NCBI GenBank assembly: GCA_023393045.1
Contig: JAEWMV010000008.1
Coordinates: 1 to 9,416, forward strand
Source of the DNA: Bacillota bacterium
Lineage (GTDB): Bacteria; Bacillota; Clostridia; Christensenellales; CAG-138
DNA: 9,416 nt
Reading direction: 5' to 3'
The translations under genes and the position numbers were made by a program. A model generated the notes under the pieces. It had not been told where the DNA came from. It was given only the letters and a program-made list of their open reading frames with translations, and did no database searches. This document shows positions 1 to 6,769 of this stretch, piece by piece. The stretch's first letter is position 1, and every line of letters begins with the position of its first letter.

Positions 1-2
1 CG

Positions 3-317
3 GTACAGGTGTGCGTGGAGTGCGGGGAGAACCCCGTCGTCAAGGGCAGCGAGCTTTGCGCGATCTGCCTGCGGGAAGCCCGCCGCCAGGAGAAGCTTGC
101 CGAGGCCGCGGAGGAGATACGCACCTCCGACCCCATCGCCATGCCGATCTCCACCGTCGCCCTCGATGAAATAGAAGTCCCCTTGCCGGCCGACGGCGAA
201 ATCCCGGAAAGCGAACTGGACGAAATCGACAAGGAGCTTGGCGATGACGACGACGCGGCCGACGATGCCGACGAGGACGAGGAAGATGACGGGGACGATG
301 CCGAAGATGAAGATTGA
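3..317 (+). CDS. Small CxxC-x11-CxxC protein with acidic C-terminal tail (5' end outside window)
   Basis: I do not recognise this protein. The frame is open from the left edge to TGA at 315-317, giving 104 visible residues. A GTG at 9 could start it, but no ribosome binding site fits in the 8 bases before it, so it probably continues upstream. Cysteines at visible residues 4, 7, 19 and 22 (CVEC...CAIC) form a likely four-cysteine zinc ribbon, followed by a charged, probably helical stretch (LREARRQEKLAEAAEEI). The middle is Pro/Ile-rich and perhaps disordered. The last 29 residues are almost all Asp, Glu, Ala or Gly. The tail recalls the RNA polymerase delta subunit, but delta has no zinc ribbon; the cysteine spacing is shorter than in DksA/TraR. 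Its stop overlaps a possible TTG start of the next gene (TTGA), so the two are probably cotranscribed. A nucleic-acid or polymerase-associated role is only a guess. Confidence 0.7.
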   Translation, partial: VQVCVECGENPVVKGSELCAICLREARRQEKLAEAAEEIRTSDPIAMPISTVALDEIEVPLPADGEIPESELDEIDKELGDDDDAADDADEDEEDDGDDAEDED

Positions 318-325
318 TTCGTGAG

Positions 326-1018
326 ATGAAGGTATTCTGTATCGGGGACCTGCATCTGCCGGGCAATTCCGACAAGCCCATGGAGGTGTTCGGAAGCGCG
401 TGGGAGGAGCACCCCAAAAGGATCGAGCGCGCGTGGCGCGAAACGGTGGACGGGGATGACCTCGTGCTCATCCCCGGCGACGTGAGCTGGGCGATGCACC
501 TTTCGGATGCGAAGGACGATCTCGATTATATAGGCGCCCTGCCGGGCAAAAAGCTCATTCTCAGGGGCAATCACGATTACTGGTGGAACTCCATATCCAA
601 GGTGCGCGCCCTTCTCCCGGAGGGTTGCTTTGCGCTGCAAAACGACGCGTTCACCTTCGGTGATTTCGTCATCGCGGGCTCGCGCGGCTGGGTCTGTCCC
701 GGGAGCGCGGGCTTCTCGGAGGCGGAGGACAGGGCCATCTACGAGCGGGAACTGATCCGTATGGGCATGTCCCTCGACACGGCGCGCGGGCGCGGGCGCG
801 TCATCGCAATGTTACATTATCCGCCTTTTAACGAAAGAAGAATGTCATCCGGCTTTACGGAACTGATTGAAAAGCACGGCGTCGAGAAGGTGGTCTACGG
901 CCATCTGCACGACAAGGCGTGCGCAGGCGCATTCGAGGGCGTGCGCAACGGGGTGGAATATTATCTGTGCTCCGCCGACCACATCAACTTCGCGCCAAGG
1001 CTCATCGCACAGGAATAA
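326..1018 (+). CDS. Calcineurin-like metallophosphoesterase (CT488-like type)
   Basis: Predicted cytosolic metal-dependent phosphoesterase of 230 residues; the natural substrate is unknown. The metal-site motifs are present in order: GDLH at residues 7-10, GDVSW at 51-55, GNHDYWW at 81-87, LHYPPF at 163-168 and GHLH at 192-195. These supply the Asp, Asn and His ligands of a two-metal centre. The GDxSW and GNHDYWW forms and the length fit the CT488-like phosphoesterase group from memory. I chose ATG 326 because MKVFCIGDLH puts the first beta strand at the N-terminus, as is usual; the alternative is TTG at 314, four codons earlier, which overlaps the previous stop (TTGA). Neither start has a strong Shine-Dalgarno; GTGAG lies directly against ATG 326. 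It is probably the last gene of its transcript, as a strong terminator starts 17 bp after the stop. Function class is secure, start and substrate are not. Confidence 0.9.
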   Translation: MKVFCIGDLHLPGNSDKPMEVFGSAWEEHPKRIERAWRETVDGDDLVLIPGDVSWAMHLSDAKDDLDYIGALPGKKLILRGNHDYWWNSISKVRALLPEGCFALQNDAFTFGDFVIAGSRGWVCPGSAGFSEAEDRAIYERELIRMGMSLDTARGRGRVIAMLHYPPFNERRMSSGFTELIEKHGVEKVVYGHLHDKACAGAFEGVRNGVEYYLCSADHINFAPRLIAQE

Positions 1019-1035
1019 GACAACATATCAAACAT

Positions 1036-1063
1036 AAAGCCTCCCGGCTTGTCGGGAGGCTTT
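1036..1063 (+). terminator. Rho-independent terminator after the metallophosphoesterase gene
   Basis: A perfect 11-bp inverted repeat pairs AAAGCCTCCCG (1036-1046) with CGGGAGGCTTT (1053-1063) around a 6-base loop. It is followed by a T-rich stretch (TTTGTTACATCATTTTT). It begins 17 bp after the stop codon. The flanking A and T runs make it usable on either strand, but only the plus strand has genes. It separates the left-hand unit from the dcw cluster. Confidence 0.9.
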
Positions 1064-1082
1064 GTTACATCATTTTTGAGAA

Positions 1083-1151
1083 AAAGTAGGGAAAGTGTAA
1101 AAATAAAGGCCAAAAAAGTTTATAAAAGTGGTGACAAGTGTAGGGAAGTGG
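1083..1151 (+). promoter_or_regulatory. Putative MraZ-box operator: 10-bp-spaced AAAGTG-type repeats
   Basis: Repeats of AAAGTG[G/T] type lie before mraZ. In exact 10-bp register are AAAGGCC (1105), AAAGTTT (1115), AAAGTGG (1125), CAAGTGT (1135) and GAAGTGG (1145). The last three share AAGTG followed by G or T. Two more, AAAGTAG (1083) and AAAGTGT (1092), lie upstream out of register. Published MraZ operators are short direct repeats of this kind about one helical turn apart, and MraZ is the next gene. The three best copies cover the -35 box and spacer, so binding there would block RNA polymerase. The repeats are seen; autorepression is inferred from the family. Confidence 0.75.
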
Positions 1152-1159
1152 TGTATAAT
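1131..1159 (+). promoter_or_regulatory. Sigma-A-type promoter of the dcw cluster (PmraZ)
   Basis: The -35 box GTGACA (1131-1136, five of six consensus bases) is 17 bp from a perfect TATAAT -10 box (1154-1159). An A-rich stretch lies upstream. Transcription would start near 1166, giving a leader of about 55 bases before mraZ. The -35 box and spacer are interleaved with the AAGTG repeats. Confidence 0.85.
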
Positions 1160-1168
1160 ACTGCCATG

Positions 1169-1198
1169 CAACGGGAAAAAGGGATATAGGGTCCGTTG
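1169..1198 (+). other. Possible hairpin in the mraZ leader
   Basis: CAACGG (1169-1174) can pair with CCGTTG (1193-1198), extended by a G-U pair at 1175/1192. The enclosed loop is purine-rich and includes AAAAAGGG. It lies just after the predicted transcription start and ends 23 bases before the mraZ start codon. There is no T run, so it is not a terminator. The stem is short and may be chance. Confidence 0.3.
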
Positions 1199-1221
1199 AA
1201 AAACCATCGGGGGCGTACGCA

Positions 1222-1668
1222 ATGCTGATAAACTCTTATGAGCATACCGTGGACGCCAAGGGCCGGTTATTCATTCCGGCGAAGTGGCGCGACGATTTGG
1301 GAAGCACCATCATCGTCACCAGAGGCCTTGCGGGCAAAGGTGATCGCAGATGGCTTTTCGGCATGTCGATGGCCCGGTGGGGGGAATTTCTTGAAAAGTT
1401 CAACAGCGTGCCCATTGCGGATATTGTAACCCAAAATGCCCTGAGAAAGACGCTGGCCATGGCTTGCGAGTGCGAGCTGGACAAGCAGGGGCGCATCCTC
1501 ATCACGAGCGCATTGCGCGAGCAGGCGGGGATCGACAAGGATGTAACGCTCATCGGCATGGGGCGCCGCATCGAAATATGGGATACGGCCCGTTGGAAGG
1601 AAATACTCAATTCCGAGGACGAAACGGACGACATGGTGCTCGCGCACCTCGCGGGGCTTGGCATATGA
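1222..1668 (+). CDS. mraZ: Transcriptional regulator MraZ
   Basis: DNA-binding regulator of the division and cell wall cluster, 148 residues, the usual length. It contains two SpoVT/AbrB-like half-domains, each with the DxxxR signature: DAKGRLFIPAKWR from residue 11 and DKQGRILITSALR from residue 87. In characterised bacteria MraZ forms a ring-shaped oligomer that binds repeats upstream of its own gene and usually represses the operon. The repeats at 1083-1151 fit that model. The ATG at 1222 follows a weak G-rich Shine-Dalgarno (GGGGG, 1209-1213), and the protein begins MLINSYEHTVDAKGR, close to the normal family N-terminus. Its stop overlaps the rsmH start (ATGA, 1665-1668), so the two are probably translationally coupled. 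The C-terminal acidic stretch (SEDETDD) is ordinary for the family. Confidence 0.97.
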   Translation: MLINSYEHTVDAKGRLFIPAKWRDDLGSTIIVTRGLAGKGDRRWLFGMSMARWGEFLEKFNSVPIADIVTQNALRKTLAMACECELDKQGRILITSALREQAGIDKDVTLIGMGRRIEIWDTARWKEILNSEDETDDMVLAHLAGLGI

Positions 1669-2603
1669 CGCGCTTCGCGCACACCCCCATCATGCGCGGC
1701 GAGGTGACAGGCTTCCTTCGCCCGGAGCGCGGCGGCACGTTTGTGGACGGCACGCTCGGCGGCGGCGGGCATGCGGAGGCGGTGCTAGAGCGGCTGCCCG
1801 AGGGCGGCAGGCTCTTTGGAATAGACCGCGACGGGGACGCGATTGCGGCGGCGGGCGCGCGGCTCGCGCGCTTTGGAAAAAAGTTCACTGCGGTGCGCGG
1901 CAACTTTTTTCATATGAAGGAGTTGCTCGCGGATCTGGGGATAGAGCGTGCGGACGGGATATTGCTCGACCTTGGTGTGTCCAGCTACCAGCTCGACGCG
2001 GCCGAGCGGGGCTTTTCCTACAACGAGGATGCGCAGCTCGATATGAGGATGGATGCCTCGGCGGCGCTGAGTGCATACGACGTTGTAAACGGCTATGGGC
2101 AGCAGGAGATCGCGCGGATTTTAAGGGAGTATGGCGAGGAGCGCTACGCGGGCAGGATTGCCGCGGCGATTGCGCGGGAGAGGGCGAAGGCCCCCGTCCA
2201 AAGCACCCTGCGGCTTGCGGACATTATCCGTTTTGCTATGCCCGCGGCGGCGCGGCGCGAGGCGCAGCACCCCGCAAAGCGCAGCTTCCAGGCGATACGC
2301 ATAGAGGTTAACGGGGAGCTTGCGGGCCTTTCTGAAGCGATCGGCTCCGCGCACGACCTGCTTTCCTCCGGTAGCGTGATGGCGGTGATCACCTTCCATT
2401 CGCTCGAGGACAGGATAATCAAGCAGGCGTTCAGAAAATTCGAAAACCCCTGCACCTGCGACCCCCACGCGCCGATATGCACCTGCGGGAAGAAACCCAC
2501 GGCGCGGGTGCTCACGAAAAAGCCGATCATCCCCGGCGAGGCTGAAGTGGAAGAAAACCCCCGCGCACGCAGCGCAAAGCTGCGCGCGATCGAGAAGTTA
2601 TAA
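1665..2603 (+). CDS. rsmH: 16S rRNA (cytosine(1402)-N4)-methyltransferase RsmH
   Basis: S-adenosylmethionine-dependent enzyme that methylates N4 of C1402 in the decoding centre of 16S rRNA; 312 residues, normal for the family (also called MraW). Visible motifs: HTPIM at 6-10, the SAM-binding loop GTLGGGGHAE at 29-38, FGIDRD at 51-56, LDLGVSS at 101-107, LDMRMD at 125-130, HPAKRSFQAIRIEVNGEL at 202-219, TFHSLEDR at 243-250, and NPRARSAKLRA at 298-308. A CTC-x7-CTC cysteine cluster at 263-274 is common in Bacillota members. I chose ATG 1665, which overlaps the mraZ stop and gives the canonical N-terminus; the frame stays open further back to 1464, but that would lie inside mraZ. GGGG at 1652-1655 is a weak Shine-Dalgarno, so coupling to mraZ is likely. 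Confidence 0.97.
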   Translation: MTRFAHTPIMRGEVTGFLRPERGGTFVDGTLGGGGHAEAVLERLPEGGRLFGIDRDGDAIAAAGARLARFGKKFTAVRGNFFHMKELLADLGIERADGILLDLGVSSYQLDAAERGFSYNEDAQLDMRMDASAALSAYDVVNGYGQQEIARILREYGEERYAGRIAAAIARERAKAPVQSTLRLADIIRFAMPAAARREAQHPAKRSFQAIRIEVNGELAGLSEAIGSAHDLLSSGSVMAVITFHSLEDRIIKQAFRKFENPCTCDPHAPICTCGKKPTARVLTKKPIIPGEAEVEENPRARSAKLRAIEKL

Positions 2604-2635
2604 GGTAAAAACACGAAAGGCGGCATAGAATAACA

Positions 2636-3124
2636 ATGGCGGTTGCGGCGAACAAAAACAAATACGCGTACGCGCCCTCGCGGGTGTATTCGTATTCGCG
2701 CGCCGCCGTCGCCGAGGCGCTGCCCGCCTATGAGCCGGAATACGAGCCGAAACAGACGCCGCGGCCCTCCGTCAAGGCGCATCCGGGCGCGAAAACCCGC
2801 GTCAGGCGCGAGCCTTCGGCCGCGACCAAGCGCAAGCAGAGGTTCATGCCCAAGTTTATGAGCGTTTCGGCTGTGTTCATTATGGCGGCGATGCTCATAT
2901 ACATTATCGTGCGCTACACGATGATCACCGCGGAGTGGGCGGATGTGAATGCCATGCAGGCGAAGATAGACGAAAGCCGGCGCCGCATCACACAGCTCGA
3001 GGTGCAGCTTGACGCAGCGGCGGATCTCGTCGCCGCGAGGGATACCGCGCTGGGAGCGGGGCTCAATTACCCCACGGCGGATCAGATTGTGAATGTTGAG
3101 GGTTCTGTGAGCGGCGGGGATTAA
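2636..3124 (+). CDS. ftsL: FtsL-like bitopic cell division protein
   Basis: Divisome component expected to pair with a DivIC/FtsB-type partner and help recruit and activate the septal wall synthase. The 162 residues show a long cytoplasmic N-terminus (1-73), Tyr- and Pro-rich at first then strongly basic (TKRKQRFMPK), one membrane segment at about 75-95 (VFIMAAMLIYIIV core), and an extracytoplasmic coiled coil at about 103-130. The end (ALGAGLNYPTADQIVNV) resembles the LGM-x-P-x-x-Q-x-I/V ending of FtsL/DivIC proteins. Sequence identity is weak in this family, so the call rests on topology plus position between rsmH and the penicillin-binding protein gene. A near-consensus AAAGGCGG (2616-2623) sits 12 bases before the ATG, a rather long spacing. 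The cytoplasmic tail is longer than in many FtsL proteins. Confidence 0.85.
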   Translation: MAVAANKNKYAYAPSRVYSYSRAAVAEALPAYEPEYEPKQTPRPSVKAHPGAKTRVRREPSAATKRKQRFMPKFMSVSAVFIMAAMLIYIIVRYTMITAEWADVNAMQAKIDESRRRITQLEVQLDAAADLVAARDTALGAGLNYPTADQIVNVEGSVSGGD

Positions 3125-3133
3125 ACGCCGCTT

Positions 3134-3139
3134 GGGAGG
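3134..3139 (+). promoter_or_regulatory. Strong ribosome binding site for the PBP gene
   Basis: GGGAGG lies six bases before ATG 3146. It fixes the start of the penicillin-binding protein just ahead of its basic N-terminus and membrane anchor. Confidence 0.8.
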
Positions 3140-3145
3140 CAAGCG

Positions 3146-5284
3146 ATGGGTACACCCGGCGTTCTGAACAAGAAAAGACTTCTCTCGGCGCTGCTCATCA
3201 TGGGCCTCATCTACATGCTTTTGATAGGAAGGCTCGCGAGCATACAGCTCTTCCAGGGCGACGAGCTCGAGGAGAGGGCCGAGTCCCAGCAGACCAAGGA
3301 CACGGCGCTGAGCGCGGCGCGGGGCATGATACTGGATGCCACGGGCGTGGTGCTCGCCCGCAACGGAACCGCCTATAAGGTGGTGCTCTGGCCCAACAGC
3401 ATCAACGCGGCGGAGCGCGAGCGGGTGGCAACGGAGCTGAGCGAACTGCTGGGCATGGACTACGCGAAGGTGCTCGTCAAGGTGAGCGACACCACCAAGC
3501 AGGAGATCATACTCGCCCGCCAGGTGGAGCGCGAGACCGTGGACGCAATCACCGCCCTCAAGCTCGGCAGGGGCGTGGGCACCGCGATTGACACCAAGCG
3601 CTATTACACGAACGGAAAGCTGTTCTCCCAGATTCTGGGATTTACCACGGTGGACGGCGTCGGCCAGGCGGGGCTCGAGCAGAAGCTTGAGGAATACCTC
3701 GCGGGCAAGGACGGCGAGATGGTCACGGAAACGGACCGCAAGGGCAACCCGCTCGCCTACGGCGTGCAGGAAGTCATCGAGGCGGTGGACGGGTACGACG
3801 TGACGCTCACGGCCAACGCGGTCATTCAGGGGATGCTGGAAAAGGCGTGCGAGGAAGCGCTTACGGTCAATAAAGCGGTGGCGGTTCAGGGCATAATAAT
3901 GAACTGCAAAACGGGCGAAATCGTCGCCCTCACCACGCAGCCGGATTACGATCCAAACAATCCGCCGCGCGACGATATGGAACTTCTCGCATCGCTGATG
4001 CGAAACCGCATCGTAACGGATACGTACGAGCCGGGCTCCACGTTCAAGCTCATCACGCTTGCTGCCGCGCTCGACAGCCATACGGTCAGCACAGGATCGG
4101 GCTTCAGCTGCCCGGGATATGTGTATGTGGGCGGCGACAGGATACGCTGCTGGAAGAGCGGCGGGCACGGGTCGATTTCCCTCACCGAGGCGGTGGAAAA
4201 TTCGTGCAACGTGGCGTTCGTCAAAATGGCGGTCGCGATGGGCGCGGAGACGTTTTACGATTACATTTACGCCTTCGGTTTGGGCACGTCGACCGGCAGC
4301 GGGCTTCCGGGTGAAATCTGCGGCATCGTGAGGAATCAGAAGTACGTCAAGGACGCCATGCTCGGGCGCATCGGCTTCGGGCAGAGCATATCGGTCACGC
4401 CTTTGCAGCTTGCCGCTGCGGTGTGCGCGGAGGTAAACGGCGGGCTGCTCATGCAGCCGTACATCATCGACAGCATCACGGCGACGGACGGCACACTCAT
4501 ACTCGACAACGAGCCCACCGTGGTGCGCAGGGTGATCAGCGAGGAAACCTCGGCCCTCATCCGCCAGATCGGCGAGGCGGTCGTCAAGAACGGCAGCGGC
4601 AGGAGCGCCGCGATACCGGGCTACCGCGTGGGCGGCAAAACCGGCACCGCCCAGAAGTATGACGAGGAAACAGGCAAAATCGCCCAGGGCAGGCTCATCG
4701 CCTCGTTCATCGGCTTCGCGCCGGCGGACGACCCGGAGTTCGTGTGCTTGATACTCGTTGACGAGCCGCAGGTGGGTACGATATTCGGAAGCACGGTGGC
4801 GGCGCCGTTCGTCAAACAGGTGCTCGAGGAAACGCTGCGCTACGCGGGCTATCTCCCCGAGGGGGGCGACGAGAGCGTAACGGTGCCCGACGTGACGGGC
4901 ATGACGATAGCGCAGGCGAAGCAGGCGCTCAAGGACGCGGGACTCACGGCGGCATTCCAGAGCGGTGAGTCGGAAACCGTCGTCGCGCAGGTGCCCGCCG
5001 CCAACAGCATCGTCATGAAGAATTCGGATGTGCTGCTCTATACGGAAGTGATGGAGCTTGACGCGGAAACGGACGACGGATACACCAAGGTCAAGGTGCC
5101 CGATCTTTCCGGCATGACCAAACTGGAGGCGCACGACGCGCTCGCAGCACTGAATCTTGAGATACTCATTGACCCGCCCGACCAGCAGGGCAAGGCGATA
5201 CGGCAATCGCCCGGGGCGGGAGCGGAGGTTGACCCGGGCACGCAGGTGCTCGTGGAATTCTCCAACACAGAGATCGGGAATTAG
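3146..5284 (+). CDS. Class B penicillin-binding protein with two PASTA domains (SpoVD/FtsI type)
   Basis: Membrane-anchored D,D-transpeptidase that crosslinks peptidoglycan; in this cluster position the family acts in septal (FtsI/PBP2B) or spore (SpoVD) wall synthesis. The protein has 712 residues: basic N-terminus, membrane anchor at about 12-30, a PBP dimer domain at about 55-210 (SAARGMILD; GVGQAGLEQKLEEYL), the transpeptidase domain at about 245-565, and two PASTA domains at about 577-636 (VTVPDVTGMT) and 647-707 (VKVPDLSGMT). The catalytic motifs are intact: STFK with nucleophile Ser298, SCN at 353-355, and KTGTAQ from 498. PASTA modules are known to bind wall fragments or stabilise such PBPs. 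Bacillus subtilis has both pbpB and spoVD here; only one is present, so I cannot tell which role it fills and leave the symbol empty. murE begins 14 bp after its stop. Confidence 0.95.
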   Translation: MGTPGVLNKKRLLSALLIMGLIYMLLIGRLASIQLFQGDELEERAESQQTKDTALSAARGMILDATGVVLARNGTAYKVVLWPNSINAAERERVATELSELLGMDYAKVLVKVSDTTKQEIILARQVERETVDAITALKLGRGVGTAIDTKRYYTNGKLFSQILGFTTVDGVGQAGLEQKLEEYLAGKDGEMVTETDRKGNPLAYGVQEVIEAVDGYDVTLTANAVIQGMLEKACEEALTVNKAVAVQGIIMNCKTGEIVALTTQPDYDPNNPPRDDMELLASLMRNRIVTDTYEPGSTFKLITLAAALDSHTVSTGSGFSCPGYVYVGGDRIRCWKSGGHGSISLTEAVENSCNVAFVKMAVAMGAETFYDYIYAFGLGTSTGSGLPGEICGIVRNQKYVKDAMLGRIGFGQSISVTPLQLAAAVCAEVNGGLLMQPYIIDSITATDGTLILDNEPTVVRRVISEETSALIRQIGEAVVKNGSGRSAAIPGYRVGGKTGTAQKYDEETGKIAQGRLIASFIGFAPADDPEFVCLILVDEPQVGTIFGSTVAAPFVKQVLEETLRYAGYLPEGGDESVTVPDVTGMTIAQAKQALKDAGLTAAFQSGESETVVAQVPAANSIVMKNSDVLLYTEVMELDAETDDGYTKVKVPDLSGMTKLEAHDALAALNLEILIDPPDQQGKAIRQSPGAGAEVDPGTQVLVEFSNTEIGN

Positions 5285-5298
5285 CGAAAGGACGCACG

Positions 5299-6744
5299 AT
5301 GCTTCTAAGCGAACTGGCAAAAGCGACGGCCCATATCCGCCTGACGGGGGACGCCGACATGCAAAGGATTGAGTACAATTCGCGGCGCGCAAAACCGGGC
5401 GACTTGTTCTGCTGCGTGGTGGGCACCTTCTCGGACGGGCACGATTATGCCGCCGAGGCGGCCAAGGCGGGCGCCGCGGCGCTCGTGGTCGAGCGGGAAC
5501 TCCCCGTCGACCTGCCGCAACTCGTCGTGCCGAACACGAGGATTGCCATGGCCGAGATGGCGGCCGCATTCTACAGCCATCCGTCGAAGGAACTGAAGAT
5601 GGTGGGCGTGACGGGCACCAACGGCAAGACCAGCACCACCTATATGATCAAGGCCATCGCCGAGCAGGCGGGGCTGAAGGTGGGGCTCATCGGCACCATC
5701 AGGAACCTCGTGGGCGAGCGCGTGATTGAAACGGAGCGCACCACGCCCGAGAGTGTGGATCTCCAGCGTATCCTGCGCGAGATGAAGGACGACGGCGTGG
5801 AGTTCGTCGTCATGGAGGTTTCCTCCCACTCGCTCGACCAGCACAGGGTGCACGGCATCGGCTACGACGTGGGCGTGTTCACAAACCTCACGCACGACCA
5901 TCTTGATTACCACAAGACCTTTGAAAACTACCTCGCGGTGAAAAAGAAGCTCTTCTTCCAGGCGAAGCGGGCCGTCGTCAATGCGGACGATCCCTATTTC
6001 GCCCAGATCACCGAAGGCCTGGCGATTCCCGTAACGACTTTCGGCGTACGGGAGAACGCGGACTTCTCCGCCGCGGATATCGACATTACCCCGCGCGGCG
6101 TGCAGTTCACATTGCGCGGGCGCGAAGGCTCCATGCGCCTGAACATCGGCATCCCGGGGCTTTTCAGCGTGTTCAACGCGCTTGGCGCCGCGGCGGCCGC
6201 AAAGCTCATGGGCTTTGACGATGAGGACGTCAAAAACGGCCTCGAGCGGATGAAGAGCGTATCCGGCAGGCTGGAACCCCTGCCCACCAACGGGCGCGGC
6301 TTTACGGTGCTGCTCGACTACGCGCACGCGCCGGACGCGCTGGACAACGTGCTCACCACCATACGCGGCTTCGCCAAGGGCAGGATCATCACGCTCTTCG
6401 GCTGCGGCGGGGACAGGGACCACGCCAAGCGCCCCATCATGGGGGAGATCGCGGGCAGGCATTCGGACTTCCTCGTCGTCACGAGCGACAACCCCAGAAC
6501 CGAGGATCCGTATAAAATCATCGACGCCGTCATGGAGGGCGTGATGAAGTCGGGCTGCTCCTACGTTGTGATCGAGGACAGGTACGACGCCATCAAGTAC
6601 GCGCTTGACCACGCCAAAAAGGACGACATCGTGCTGCTGGCCGGAAAGGGCCACGAGAACTATCAAGAGGTTGGAGGCGGCAAGCGTCACTTCGACGAGA
6701 AGGAGATCGTCGCCGAATTGCTCAAGGAGCCCGTGAAGCGCTGA
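5299..6744 (+). CDS. murE: UDP-N-acetylmuramoyl-L-alanyl-D-glutamate--2,6-diaminopimelate ligase MurE
   Basis: Cytoplasmic ATP-dependent ligase adding the third stem-peptide residue to UDP-MurNAc-L-Ala-D-Glu. The 481 residues show the three Mur domains: N-terminal UDP-binding (EYNSRRAKPGDLF, 25-37), central ATPase with P-loop GTNGKTS at 106-112, and C-terminal domain. Other family landmarks are ERTTPES (146-152), MEVSSHSLDQHRV (172-184), THDHLDYH (198-205), the probable carbamylated lysine K215 in YLAVKKKLF, LLDYAHAPDAL (338-348) and GCGGDRD (368-374). DNPRTEDP at 397-404 carries the DNPR motif typical of enzymes that add meso-diaminopimelate rather than lysine. GAAAGGA (5286-5292) sits six bases before ATG 5299. 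The gene lies between the PBP and mraY genes with no murF next to it, as in Bacillus. Confidence 0.97.
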   Translation: MLLSELAKATAHIRLTGDADMQRIEYNSRRAKPGDLFCCVVGTFSDGHDYAAEAAKAGAAALVVERELPVDLPQLVVPNTRIAMAEMAAAFYSHPSKELKMVGVTGTNGKTSTTYMIKAIAEQAGLKVGLIGTIRNLVGERVIETERTTPESVDLQRILREMKDDGVEFVVMEVSSHSLDQHRVHGIGYDVGVFTNLTHDHLDYHKTFENYLAVKKKLFFQAKRAVVNADDPYFAQITEGLAIPVTTFGVRENADFSAADIDITPRGVQFTLRGREGSMRLNIGIPGLFSVFNALGAAAAAKLMGFDDEDVKNGLERMKSVSGRLEPLPTNGRGFTVLLDYAHAPDALDNVLTTIRGFAKGRIITLFGCGGDRDHAKRPIMGEIAGRHSDFLVVTSDNPRTEDPYKIIDAVMEGVMKSGCSYVVIEDRYDAIKYALDHAKKDDIVLLAGKGHENYQEVGGGKRHFDEKEIVAELLKEPVKR

Positions 6745-6756
6745 GCTTCGCGAGGC

Positions 6757-6763
6757 GGGGAGG
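6757..6763 (+). promoter_or_regulatory. Strong ribosome binding site for mraY
   Basis: GGGGAGG lies six bases before ATG 6770, fixing the mraY start directly before the first membrane helix (MKYAIIALLL). Confidence 0.8.
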
Positions 6764-6769
6764 TATCAC

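Noticed and set aside
1166..1189. Seven-codon frame ATG CAA CGG GAA AAA GGG ATA TAG at the predicted mraZ transcription start
   Set aside because: No ribosome binding site, no amino-acid bias that would suggest attenuation, and frames this short are expected by chance.
1464..1664. N-terminal extension of RsmH by 67 codons to ATG 1464
   Set aside because: It would lie wholly inside mraZ, and the translated extension is Arg/His-rich out-of-frame sequence. ATG 1665 gives the normal family start and an ATGA overlap.
2626..2631. TAGAAT as a -10 box before ftsL
   Set aside because: The bases 17 bp upstream do not resemble a -35 box and the gap between rsmH and ftsL is only 32 bp; internal operon position is simpler.
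2144..5569. A very long open frame (1141 codons) on the minus strand across rsmH, ftsL, the PBP gene and murE
   Set aside because: Its product is rich in Arg, His and Ala with no recognisable domain, and it lies opposite well-identified genes. GC-rich third positions remove stop codons from this antisense frame.
5305..6690. A 461-codon minus-strand frame opposite murE, and similar ones opposite mraY (6722-7693) and murD (8207-9397)
   Set aside because: Same His/Arg/Val-rich antisense artefact of codon bias; no ribosome binding sites or family motifs.
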